From Apteryx mantelli (taxonomy: Eukaryota > Chordata > Aves > Apterygiformes > Apterygidae), in assembly GCF_036417845.1 (NCBI RefSeq), contig NC_090020.1:43508425-43572424 (forward strand): 64,000 nt of DNA. Reading direction: 5' to 3'. The notes beneath the pieces are model-generated. The model was not told the origin of the DNA and ran no database searches. It worked only from the letters and a program-made list of their open reading frames with translations. A program made the position numbers and the translations under genes. This document shows positions 10,101-20,035 of the stretch, one piece after another; the first letter of the stretch is position 1; every line of letters starts with the position of its first letter.

Positions 10101-13100
10101 ACTGTTCTACTCCAAACTAATAAGTTGGAAAGATTAATTAGGAAGTGGATGTCTGCAACAGAGGACAAGTATATCTCTGCCCATGAGTCCATGCTCCAGA
10201 TATAAGCAGCTGACTCTTAATGTGATTGATGTCCTTGTCACTGGGCTGAGAATTAGCAATATAAAAAGTCTCCCTGTAAACCATCCTGCTGATTTTTAGA
10301 AACACAAATCTTCCTGCTTCTAGAGAACAACAGCATCTCCTAGGAGAGTAAACCTTAAACTCATTTGGGAATGGCAGCTGGCAGATTACTGACTGCATGG
10401 CCTTCCTTAAGCTTCTTTGGATTTTGATTGACCTTTATGCCATAGTAGATAATCCACTAATTTACAAGTGTTGAAGGCTGACTGTCACAGCATATGACAA
10501 TGTATTTAGGAAACTGTTCTAGAGAACAGCAGTCTAATTTGCTGTACTGAGTTACACATTGTCCCTCAAAGTGCAGGTGTGACTAACTGGCTTCTTCAGA
10601 AGTTTCAGCTTAGATGGCACTTTGCCAGGTATTTATGAGATCTTGTTAAATCTGCCTGTTAAAACAACCTTTCATTTCATGCCCTCGCCTGTCTAGACTC
10701 CATTGGCTTGCACCGTGTGGAGAACATAAGCCACACAGAGTCTGCTGTTAGCCTGCATTTGTACAGCCCACCCTTCGACAGCTGTAACACCTTTGATCAA
10801 AGGACTGGACACAAGCACAAAGTCAAAATGACATTCTATAGCAAGTTTGGTGAAAGGACTCTATGTGTAAGTATGGGAAGTTTGGCGAAAGGACTCTATG
10901 TGTAATATGTTCCCTGGCAAGTCTTTGACACCAACCACTTGTCCTCGTGCAGGGACAGGACAGAGGGACTGCACTTTTGTCTGCACAGAGCAGACCATTG
11001 GCTCTTGGGGGGGCTCTCCAGGACAGACAGGAATTGTAGCAATCTCACAGTTCCTGGGGCATCCATATCTAGGATCAGCATAAGATGTGTTTCAAAAACA
11101 CTCTTCAGTTAGTCAATTTGCACTTCCCTTATATGCAGTTCTCTTCCCTGTTTTGTAAGAAAGTGCAGTAATGCACCCACACATTTTATAAATAGGAAAA
11201 CTGAGGCTGAGAATTTACAATCTGTTAGTGATGACGCTGGATTTGGCTGCCCTGGCTCTACTCACCACCCCTTTCCCTTCTCTTATGGATGGTGTCCGGT
11301 TGTGTGAGGGGTGGAAGAGCCTAGTTCCCCTTTATCAGCAGGAGAGTAATTCTGTGCGGAGAAGAGGATTAATGAGAACTTTGCTATAGCTAAGCATCTT
11401 CAGACAGTAAATATAACCTAGTCAATGGAAAGCCATTAAGCAGCTAGATTATTTTAGCCAATTTAAGTCATGTGTGACATTCCCTGCCTAAACTGTTCTG
11501 CCAAAAAGCATCATGTTTCAAGCCAGTTGTTTTAAACCCTGTAACTTACTGGAAGTAAAGCAAGATAAGTACTCAGACTTTTTTAAATCAAACCTTCTAA
11601 ATGGAAACACTTGCTTTGAGAGAGAGTAGACTGGTTGGCTGTTGTCTGCATTCCTGAGCAATGTCAAGAGATTGAACTTGGACAGAAAGGAAATCTTAAA
11701 TGAGCTTTGGGAGACCAAGCTAGGACATCTGGCAGGGTTTGATAGGGCTCCCTTTTAGCACTCTTCTATGTGTTGGGAAACATAACCACATACAAGGGGA
11801 GAAAAGATAGATTTTTGTTGGGTCAGCCACAGAGGTTCAAAGACTGTTTTTGTTAGATACAGAACACTTTCACCTTTCACTGAGGCCAGAAATTCAGTGC
11901 TTTGGACTTCTAAGGAGTGAGCCCTTAATAAGATCCAGCTAAAGATTTATATAATCAGCAAGCCCAATGTAAATTATTTCTTTGAAGCTTGTCGTGTTAA
12001 GTGATTACAGCTTTACTAAACAGCTGAAATAGAACTTTAACCTTCACAAGTTTGAAAGGTCTTTGAGAAAGTAAGCTCAAATGTATAATGCAGAGAATTC
12101 AATATTTGCTTGTTTTCTTTTCATTTTAAGTGTTTATTGAATATGAAGTGTGTAAGATAACAAGTGAAACTAGGTACTTTAACTTGAACTATTTTCCTGC
12201 TCTTGATTTGCAACTGACTGGCAGTGTTTGTACCTTTTGTGGGAAATGGGATCTGGCTTACAGGAGAGAGGTAAATCTTAATCACTGGGTCTCTTTCATG
12301 AATTCCTGTAAATGGAATTCCAGTAAGGGAAGAGAGGTAGCTAGTCTGGGCCATCCAACTGTCTGAAATGACTTCATGCTACAAAAACCTTCTGGTTTCA
12401 GTGAGGGTTTCTGGAAAGCTCACTGGAAACCCAAGCCTTCCTCTGTTTACCAGATCTTGAAAGGACATAGGAAGGCAGAGAACTGTACGTTAAAAGTAAA
12501 AGGAGAGTAGTGTAAAGCATACTTGTACATCTTCATTAGTAAGATGATTATTAGAGCACATTCAGGGCTTCCCATTTGTCTGAAGTTTTTTCTGTAGGTA
12601 AAACACTCAGGTAAATCCCTAGTGGTTATGCTGGAGTCTTAATTAACTAAAGAGTAAATATATAAACAAGTTAGAAGATCTAATAATTGAAATAGTGTGT
12701 AGTTAACTTACCAAGGACTTGCTCAAGAAAGAGACTGTTTCCACAGTTCAGGTATGAACCATAAGAATACAGATATGAAAGTTCACTGAGGAAAACCTGG
12801 TTTTGTCTCCTGACTGTCACAGCATATCAGAAGTTCTTGCTATCAGGAATTTTTCTAGGGTAGGTCATTTCTTTGCAGCCTATCTTTCAAACTGGAGTCC
12901 GGTTTCTGTCAGAATGAAATACAGCACAGTATTTCTGACAGAAAAGATAGCCTAAAGGAGAAAGCACTCCTCACTTGTCTCTTCTGCGCTGGACTTGCCC
13001 ATGATCACACAGAGACCCAGTGGATAGGGAAGCTAATTTTATCAGGTACTATGGTATCTGGGCCATAGTATCCTCTATAAAATGTGGATAGTAACTTTTT

Positions 13101-13285
13101 ATATTGCAGGGAGTATTGAAAAGAAATACATTAAATATTTTAAGGTGCTGAGCTACTCTGGTATTGTTAAGGACCATGTTAAGAACATGAAGATGGTCAC
13201 AGTCTACTACTAAGTCTCTTTCCTTAAAAAAGAAATCTCTCCTCTTTCTTTTTAGGCAACAGCAGTGCCACAAGAGAACAACTGA
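3984..13285 (+). CDS. CDO1: Cysteine dioxygenase type 1 (5 coding exons, joined span)
   Basis: CDO1 is a cytosolic non-haem Fe(II) enzyme of the cupin fold. It adds O2 to L-cysteine to form cysteine sulfinate, the first committed step toward taurine, pyruvate and sulfate. The joined exons 3984-4174, 6224-6301, 8343-8500, 10697-10866 and 13256-13285 give 627 bases and 208 residues; the human protein has 200. All introns are GT-AG. Key residues can be placed by comparison with human CDO: the substrate arginine in YTR (about R67), iron ligands in IHDH (about H93, H95) and GLH (about H148), the catalytic histidine and tyrosine in SLHLY (about H163, Y165), and the cysteine in SHCF (about C100) that forms the Cys-Tyr crosslink. 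The first ATG adds about seven residues at the N-terminus; a second in-frame ATG lies at 3996. The last ten residues (after RTLC) differ from the mammalian tail but keep a final ENN. Synteny with TMED7 supports orthology; a tandem paralogue is the main alternative. Confidence 0.95.
4319..4339 (+). promoter_or_regulatory. Paired CCAAT boxes in CDO1 intron 1
   Basis: Two CCAATGGCGG copies begin at 4319 and 4335, 16 bases apart. CCAAT suggests NF-Y, and the overlapping ATGGCGGC resembles a YY1 site. Their place just inside intron 1 could mark a second start site; this is inference from motifs. Confidence 0.35.
4345..4400 (+). repeat. GGCCCC hexanucleotide repeat in CDO1 intron 1
   Basis: One GGCCCC unit, one five-base GGCCC unit, then seven perfect GGCCCC units (4356-4397). 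The opposite strand reads GGGGCC, the C9orf72-type unit. It lies about 170 bases downstream of exon 1 in the first intron. Confidence 0.9.
6224..6301 (+). CDS. CDO1: CDO1 coding exon 2
   Basis: A 78-base exon encoding [20 protein letters not shown] and then GEGHG. It carries the substrate-binding arginine of the YTR motif. It begins after ttcag with the last base of an arginine codon and ends AG|gtttgt in phase 2. Confidence 0.95.
6302..8342 (+). other. CDO1: CDO1 intron 2
   Basis: The donor is gtttgt and the acceptor is tatatag, a weak pyrimidine tract; the correct frame across it supports the call. A G-run lies at about 7060-7069. I see no gene or identifiable transposon inside. Confidence 0.85.
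8343..8500 (+). CDS. CDO1: CDO1 coding exon 3
   Basis: A 158-base exon carrying the core of the iron site: [11 protein letters not shown] supplies two histidine ligands and the cysteine that crosslinks to tyrosine in mature CDO. It continues through [15 protein letters not shown] and ends at CAYIN with donor gtaagc. GNGEM has one residue more than the human segment. Confidence 0.95.
8501..10696 (+). other. CDO1: CDO1 intron 3
   Basis: The donor is gtaagc and the acceptor gtctag. A GC-richer patch (about 9200-9520) stands out from the AT-rich intron, but I recognise no gene or repeat in it. Confidence 0.85.
10697..10866 (+). CDS. CDO1: CDO1 coding exon 4
   Basis: A 170-base exon encoding [16 protein letters not shown], then [12 protein letters not shown] and the FDQRTGHK region. 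It provides the third iron ligand, the active-site histidine and the crosslink tyrosine. It ends in phase 0 at a strong gtaagt donor. The last 24 exon bases and the first four intron bases are repeated almost exactly 35 bases downstream (see findings), giving a second, weaker candidate donor. Confidence 0.93.
10843..10912 (+). repeat. 35-bp tandem duplication over the exon 4 splice donor
   Basis: Unit 1 starts at 10843 and unit 2 at 10878. The first 28 bases match at 27 positions, through GTGTAA, and then the units diverge. Unit 1 contains the end of exon 4 and a consensus donor (gtaagt). Unit 2 retains a poorer donor (gtaata) and an in-frame stop at 10903-10905 if the intron is not removed. 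Confidence 0.9.
11181..11265 (+). repeat. Ancient MIR/L2-like fragment
   Basis: The phrase 'ataaataggaaaactgaggc' followed by 'tctgttagtgatgacgctgg' follows the layout of the conserved 3' region shared by MIR and L2 elements (fraction ending AAACTGAGGC, then a diverged segment describing ...AGTGGCAGAGCTGG). It is heavily diverged, so family assignment is uncertain. Confidence 0.4.
12878..12952. other. Imperfect inverted repeat (hairpin) in CDO1 intron 4
   Basis: Arm 12903-12922 pairs with 12929-12944 around a six-base loop, giving 16 pairs and one four-base bulge. An outer pair of arms (about 12878-12887 and 12944-12952) extends it with one mismatch, but about 15 bases are unpaired on the 5' side. 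It could be a decayed palindromic transposon or a structured RNA element. Confidence 0.55.
12990..13035 (+). repeat. Small ancient L2/MIR-like fragment
   Basis: 'cttgcccatgatcacacag' resembles the CTTGCCCAAGGTCACACAG core found near the 3' end of MIR and L2-type elements. It is short and diverged. Confidence 0.4.
13256..13285 (+). CDS. CDO1: CDO1 coding exon 5 (last, 30 bases)
   Basis: After the acceptor tttttag the frame reads ATAVPQENN then TGA. Phase 0 matches exon 4, and the terminal ENN matches the ending of mammalian CDO1. The intervening residues differ from the mammalian tail. Confidence 0.85.
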   Translation, partial: ATAVPQENN

Positions 13286-13880
13286 GAAGCACCGGCATTT
13301 GTTTGCTTAAGACCTGCTGAATGTTTAACCAGGGACAGAAGACTTAAATGGCTAAGGCTGATAGCCAGCTATATTTCTATAACTTGTACATAGAACTACA
13401 GTAGGGCAGCTTCCAGGCAACCTGTAGTTATCGTGAATGAATGCTGATTATGGGACACTAAGCTAACTAGTGCCATAAACTACTTCAGAGGTTAGATGCC
13501 TTTTCTTAGGCTATTGTCAAGTCAGAATTAAGTAGTTTGTCTTCTGATTCTAGCCTCCTTTTAATTCCACTTTTGATACCATACTGAGAATATCAAAAAT
13601 AGGGTTTTTAAACATCATCTGACACTACTTAATAGACCTACATGTATGTATGCTCTCGATGTAATTAATAATAATATAAACTTTTAAGCTTCCAGTCACT
13701 TGTACCTATGGGTAGTATACTAGATACTACTAACAGCAGCTCTTTTTTTATTAAGTCTTCTTGGTTTTAATGCTGTAAGCCATTTTGATAGTTTTGTGCA
13801 TTTTTTACTTTATTTTTTACAATTTGTTTGTCAGATCTTGTTTTAAATAGGAGCAATAAAGTGCTTCATGTACAATGATT
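13286..13880 (+). other. CDO1: CDO1 3' UTR
   Basis: The region runs from the stop codon to the first good polyadenylation signal, AATAAA at 13855-13860. A U-rich stretch (13797-13845) precedes the signal. The exact cleavage site cannot be read from DNA; about 13880 is an estimate. Confidence 0.65.
13855..13860 (+). terminator. CDO1: Polyadenylation signal of CDO1
   Basis: Canonical AATAAA about 570 bases after the CDO1 stop codon, preceded by T-rich sequence. It is the first canonical hexamer after the stop. Confidence 0.7.
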
Positions 13881-14963
13881 TTCAAAAATGACTGGGCAAA
13901 GATTTGGGTTTTTAATAAGACTAATCATACTTAATACAACTAATGTCCAGTTTCCAAAGTACTCTGTATAGCTACTGAACTCCTTTCAGGTAACTAAAAT
14001 AAAACTGGATCTGTGCACAGAATTCAAAAGTTTGCAGCCTTTATCTCCTGGTAACTAAGATATAGTCATCACACTTGACTAATTTCCACGTTACTCACTA
14101 AGTGGTACACTATTTAAGTGTTTGAAAAGTCAAAGGTATTTAAAACATGTAAAGAAACCCTGATCCCAGTTAAGTCAGTGGGAGTTTTGCCATTGAGTTC
14201 ACTGCTGCTCAAGATTTAGTTACAATGATAGAGTCACCTTGAAAAAGTTAAAAATGTATCAAAATCAGTAAAGTTGCCTTCACTGAGGCTATTGTAGTCA
14301 TATAATATAACCAGTACATAAGGACAAAAATAGAGAATGTGCAGCAAGTCTTTTAATGTCTTAAGTGACTGCTTATTACTCGGGCAGTCATTAAAGTTTT
14401 AAAATTCAGATTGACAACTCCAAAAAAAATTTATTTATCTTCTGAGGTCCTGTTCTGGGGAGGTTCTATCACATTTTTCAAAAAATGTTTAAGCAGCGTA
14501 ACAGTTGTAAATGAACCTATGACTTACTGCTGCAGTTACCCTTTGAGAGCCAATGGGAAGGCAGTAGTTGCTTTGAAATACTCCTGGGGGGGGGGGGGAA
14601 GGGGGAAGGAGGAAGGAGGAGGAGGAGAAGAGGAGCAAGAAAAGACATAGCTGGCCTGAAGGCAAAAGTCCAAGGAGAAGTATCAGCAGTAAATGGAGAA
14701 TGTCTGCATGAGGTAGACTTGGATAGTGTTCCAGAGCAGGGTGAAGCAAACATGCAGCCCAAAATTGGCAGGGAAAGAAACATGAGGAGCGATAACCACT
14801 TCTAACATAAAGAAGCCTCTGTGCTTTTCCTGGGTTCTAGTGTACTCCAAAGTTCAGTACGTTTCTTTCTGATTCGTTGTGAACCAGTTCCTGAAAAATC
14901 TTGTCAAGACAGATACTGGGTTTGAGCATCTTAATTTGACAGTGCTCAGGTTGTTGTGAGAGT
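13881..14963. other. Intergenic DNA after CDO1
   Basis: No gene is visible. It contains one copy of the GTCARTGGGA-type repeat (14173-14201) and a 50-base purine-only tract (14586-14635). Confidence 0.6.
14586..14635 (+). repeat. Polypurine tract with G13 run
   Basis: Fifty uninterrupted purines start with thirteen G and continue as GA-rich blocks. Such tracts can form triplex or quadruplex DNA and are unstable in length. Confidence 0.85.
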
Positions 14964-15213
14964 ATCACAGAATAGTTGAGGTTGGAAGGGACCTCTGGAG
15001 ATCGTCTGGTCCAACACCCCTGCTCAAAGCTGGGTCACCTAGAGCAGGTTGCTCAGGATAATCCAGTTGGGTTTTGAATATCTCCAGGGTGGAGATGCCA
15101 AAACCCCTTTCGGCAACCTGTTCCACTATTTGATCACCCCGTGGTAAAAAAGGGTTTTTTTTACGTTTAAACAGAATTCATTGTATTCAAGTTTGTGCCC
15201 GTTGCCTCTTGTC
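14964..15213 (-). mobile_element. CR1 LINE fragment, 3' end, minus strand
   Basis: On the + strand the sequence starts ATCACAGAAT, then GGTTGGAAGGGACCTCTGGAG, and ends GTTGCCTCTTGTC. This is the reverse complement of the canonical CR1 3' end. The element is 5'-truncated, as most CR1 copies are, and carries no complete ORF. It also has small internal deletions. Confidence 0.93.
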
Positions 15214-16844
15214 TTCCTCCCCCTTCTTGCAGGAAATGAGCAGTTTTGCTGAACTACAACATACAGCATATTCATCATTTCTTTGCTTACTAGGTAAAAT
15301 TAAAAGACATATCCAACACGTTCTCAGAGAGCACAGGTTGAGTCAGGCTGGGGGCACTGGAAAGCTCAGAGAGACAGCCAAGCAGCACAACAGCGATGAC
15401 AGTGGCAGCTAGTTGTATTGAGGCCCATTGGTATAATGACTTTGACAGTATTCCAGCTAGCCACACATGTGCCTGGCAAGTGAAGCAGAGAAAACAGGAG
15501 CAGAAGGGATAGCAATCATCTACCTAAGCTGGTCCAAACACTGTTCAAACATGGTAAGCATGGCATTATACATTGCACAAAATAATAGAAGAATTCCAGT
15601 GTTTCAGAATAAGGTACTTGCTAGGTACTTTTAACCAATGTATCAGAGACATAGAGGGTAGCACATACAACATAAGGGGCACTAATACAAGCAACCTGAA
15701 GAGAAACTATGAATTTGGTCCAGAGTCCTTAGAACACATACCACAACCTTCTTTGTTACTTCCTAAGCACTAGCTATGAATTTTATGCTCTATAAGGCAC
15801 AAGTATGAAACTAATACCCACCCAAAGCAATATTTAATCAATAAATAACAAGTGACAGAATGATAAACACAGTCACCTTTTCACTTACACTAACTTGTCT
15901 GCATAACCTGTGTTGGCTTCAAACAGAAACCAGTAACAGCACAATAGCACTTGCACACTATTATGACTGAACAGCCAATGTATTAAGCCTTCCAGCATGT
16001 GAAAGTACACGAGCTTCAGGCCAATGCTAACTGACTGGTGAGGTAGCAATATGCTGCAGCCTGATAACTAGCTTTCATTGGCCTATAAACAGGTTTAGTG
16101 TTTTGGATGCTTTCACCAGGTAAGGTGCTCTTGAGCAGGGTCTCATTAATGTGAACAGAGGTAATTGACAATTATCTGGGTTACAACTCAGATCCTTAAG
16201 TTGAAAAATATGGTAGAAGTTACTAAGTCACTTAGGCTAGCAACACTAAGAAGAACTCAGTCTGATTTGGTGAATTGTCCAAGATTTCAGTGAAGGAGCT
16301 TCAACTGAAAGATGTAGGAAAGTAAAGTAATGCCATTAATCGGGTGAAGTGTAATATTTACATGCCAAATTTTCAGCAAACTGCAAATTTGGTTCTGGAG
16401 AGTCATTATTACAAATTTTGCAGGAAGAGAAGTTATTTATCAAAGAGATTTGTTTTACAAGGGGAGCTTCTGTAGCAAAGAGTATATGTAAGGAAAAGAG
16501 ACTCTTCCCTGTCTGTGTGGCTGTTGCTTATGAGCGCTATGCTCACAGAAGTTCAGAAAATGTGTTGTGGGGGTTTCCATCCCTGTGGAACTAACACATG
16601 AGCAGCTTTCTCTTCCCCCATGCTCAAGTGTGGGACCCCTGAAGCCTCTAACAGGAATTGTTGCTGGGAGAGGGTTCGTTGCTGGGTAAACACAGTTTGT
16701 TTATGTTCTTGTGGATAATTGAGCCTAGAGTTAATTTTTCTCTCACTATAGAATCACTGGGTAAACAAATTAGTTCCATTTCTATTATTTAAGCCTGAAA
16801 GACACTTATTTAAGTCTCTTGATATTTGATGAGTGCTATTCCCA

Positions 16845-17085
16845 TCTCCTTCCTGTGTTGACATACAGAGGACACAGCAGAATCAAAATTCACTCTATAT
16901 GTAACTTTGCTTCCATTACAAAACTCTCTTTCTAAACCACAAAAGATACAAGATGTGCTGTTCACTAGCTAATCCTTATAGCTATTTTTCACACTCCTCT
17001 CATGCTTAAGAGAAAGCTATGTTGCAAGAATATAGCCTTCCCAAGGTTAAAAGAGGTAGCCTACCTACAGTGACTCTAATGTTTG
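16845..17085 (+). repeat. Diverged duplicated segment, copy 1
   Basis: The order of shared blocks (TCCTTCCTGT, CACTCTAT, ACTTT/GCTTCC, AACCACAAA, TGCTGTTCACT, TTCCCAAG) recurs in the same order and orientation at 17778-18010. By eye the copies are old. I do not recognise the family. Confidence 0.5.
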
Positions 17086-17777
17086 CAAAGAAAGACAAGC
17101 AGAATAATTTGAAGCTCAGTACTCTTCAACCATTCTATATATTCTGCTCCTTCTACTTTAGCTCGTGAAAGCCTTTGCTATTTTTGAATGTCAGACAGTC
17201 TATGTACTCTTCACTTTTCTTTCTAGGTTTGGCAAGCTTAAAATGTGTTTGAGAACCCTAATCCTTCATCAGCCCACCCCTAACTGAGATCTTTTTTCTA
17301 CTTGCTCACCTGAGAGCCGTATTTGTGTACTGGACCGTAAGCTGCCTTCATTTAAGGGGTAGGTTTCAGGCATGGTCAGTAGTCCCAGTCCGGCCCAGAA
17401 AGGAGGCAAAACTACAATGGACTAACTGTGCAGTCCTCCAAGATTAGTTCTACCCCTGTAGCTTATATGAATCTTTGTCCAATAAGTAGAACTCAAATCT
17501 TTGACTCTTGTGGGTACTTCAAGCTAGATTGTATGTCTTCAGGGATGGATGATCATTGAAGCCAGGATAGCCAAGCTCCTTTAAACTAATCACTCATTCT
17601 TGCACGCTACACAAGGGGGAAAAAAAAGCTTTAAACATGTAACAAAACACCTTTCTTCTTTCCCAGGCCCCATTCCTCTTTGCTTTTTCTTTCCAACCTA
17701 CTACAGAACTCATGTACAGACAAATGAGTACATAATTTTCTTTTAAAGCCTGATTTCTCAACATCTGAGGTGTGCCT

Positions 17778-18010
17778 CCTTCCTGTCTTGTAGGTTCAGA
17801 GGAAGACAAACTGTCTAAATCCACTCTATTTGCACTTTACTTCCTAGTATAAAATTTTTTTAATGAACCACAAAGGTAAAATGTATATGCTGTTCACTGG
17901 CTTGTGCTTCAATCATTTTCATGCCCCTCCTTCCTCTTCTTCATTTAGAACTATATTTTTCAGGGCCCTGTGCTTTCCCAAGTTTAGGCAGGGCTAGCTG
18001 ACTAACCTAT
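17778..18010 (+). repeat. Diverged duplicated segment, copy 2
   Basis: Partner of 16845-17085 in direct orientation, about 930 bases downstream, sharing collinear blocks with intervening substitutions and indels. It could be a local duplication or two insertions of an unnamed repeat. Confidence 0.5.
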
Positions 18011-18028
18011 GAATAAAGGTGGTGAGGA

Positions 18029-18055
18029 ATGTTTAACAACATGTTTAACAACATG
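18029..18055 (+). repeat. 12-bp tandem doublet
   Basis: ATGTTTAACAAC is repeated twice in tandem, followed by a partial third ATG. Minor satellite-like slippage. Confidence 0.8.
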
Positions 18056-19929
18056 AATAAAATGTAAATTAATGCATTTCCTAGAGGGTGACATTTAATC
18101 AGTGTGCTTCCCTAATTCCTAAGGATTAGAGAAACAATGTAAGAGGCTCGTGTGGCACTTTATCAGGCCAGTGTCCCTGAGATCCACATAAGTCACAAAG
18201 CTACCTGAGCGTAATGTGGTCACTGACTAGGAAGGAGGACTTCTGTTATGAAAACAAGCTACATCTCATGCTCTGCTCCCATTCAGTATTCAAACTCAGA
18301 TCCTCAGTATCCCTGGGTTTTTTGCTGAGGGAGAGGGGACAGGGGTCCTCCCTCCTCCCCCAAAGGTTTGTTAGTTTTTTAAATCACCCTGTGAATGCCA
18401 AGTGCTTGATTTTTGTTTGCAAATCATTGTTGTCTCAGGAAACTCTGAGAGCAGAAGGCATTTTTCTCTCTGGCTGACAAAGATGCTCCTGGGACATACC
18501 ACATGTTTACAATCAGCACTCTGATCAAATAAACATGCTGAAAAACGTTTCTTCTCCTGCTTCTGTCTGCAGGCAGGTACACAGGGTTGCCTTTAACTGA
18601 ACTGCAAAACAGCTGTGTGGGTCCCTGCAGCTAGGCGCAGAGATCTCCTGTCAATAGCGCACTTAGAGGACAGGCCTGAAGTTGTATGCTCTGAGCATAA
18701 GCACGGGCAATGCGGAGGAGCCTGAAAAGCTTTGGGGATTGGAGAACTACTCTACAAATGCTGCAGAAGCTGAAATGTGGAAAAAACTGTTGGGAGGCAC
18801 TCAGACCTGTGGCACACAATTATTTCTCTACTGTGACTAGGACTTTAAAGAGGCCTGGGATTGCCAGTATGAGGATATTCACTGAGCATATTCACAGAGA
18901 TGAAAACGGCTTTTGAGAAAGCTCACTTCAAGGGAAACGTGCAAAATAGCCCTATTTAAACTTAGAGGCTGGAGGAAGCCTTTATCGGCTCTTGTGTTCA
19001 GACCTTTACCCAGTGTAGGCTGGAATAAAAATGCTGATATCAACTGCCTACGATATTTTACCTCCATTGAGACAATGGTCCTTACTTTAAGCATTTGTGG
19101 TGAGTGGGCATTTAACAGTGGTTACATTTGATACCTGTGACTTCAGACTGTGTGGCCCTCACTGAACGTGGTTACTTATGAGTGGAAAAAGGAGTCCCTC
19201 ACTGCTTAAGAAAAACTTCAGCATCCAGTGTTTCATGTCCGTCAGGAGTATCCAGAATTAGAGTCTCTGAACAAAGGGCAAGCGTGAGAGAAAAACCTCT
19301 TCCTGGACCATTGCATCGTTTAAAACAAGTAGTTCACCTCTCTGTTTTTACACCTCACTTCATTGCCTCATTGCAACATAAACTCAGATTAAGGAGGTAC
19401 TTTCATTTGTAGTATCTATTCTGGGGTTCTGATAATCTCTCAGAAAAATAAAACCCTTGTGTTAATATTTATGGCCTGGATTCTGGCCCCTGTTCTGTTG
19501 GCACAAAGCACTTGAAAAACCAGCTTAATAAGTTATCTGGAGACTCCCCAAACTTAGAATTGCTGATAACACAGCAGCTAGGGCATTCTGCAGAGCAGTG
19601 CAATATTCCAGTTGTGAACTCTCTCTTCAATCAGGCAGAGAAAGTACTCAAAGTTCTTAAAGAAAATGAACTGCATAAGGTATATGAATGTAAAGTACTG
19701 CTGCCTTCTTACATGCAATGTGAGACTGCTAGCGCTGTTCCTCCATGGATCTCAGAAGTACACTATACGTATTAGGAATTAGTCTCTGATACACCAGATG
19801 AGTTAAGTTATATCTAAGTTAACTGTATAGCCTCTAGTTGCTGTAGTATCTGAGCTCCTAAAAATCTTTTTGGTATTTATTCCACCATATCTAACCCATG
19901 GTAGCAGAGTAACAATAGACCCTGTAACG

Positions 19930-20035
19930 GGAAGTGAACTGAGGCACAGTGAAATCAAGTGACCTTCTGTCACACAGGGCAAATAGCTAAACATAGATGT
20001 TTCAAACCCCATCCCAGTTTCCAGTCCATTTAGCT
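19930..20035 (+). repeat. Ancient MIR/L2-type fragment
   Basis: AACTGAGGCACAGTGAAATC, then GTGACCTTCTGTCACACAGG, and TTTCAAACCCC follow the MIR/L2 3' core layout (AACTGAGGCACAGAGAGG, CTTGCCCAAGGTCACACAG, TTCGAACCC). The match is clear in order and spacing but not close enough to name a subfamily. Confidence 0.6.

Larger units (their letters stand above)
10867..13255 (+). other. CDO1: CDO1 intron 4
   Basis: The donor is gtaagt and the acceptor tttttag. It holds two old L2/MIR-like pieces (11181-11265 and about 12990-13035) and an imperfect hairpin (12878-12952). It contains no other coding sequence that I recognise. Confidence 0.85.

Noticed and set aside
10475-12828. Shared phrase CTGACTGTCACAGCATAT near 10478 and 12811
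   Set aside because: The similarity stops at about 18 bases and the flanks do not align, so it could be chance or a trace of an unknown repeat.
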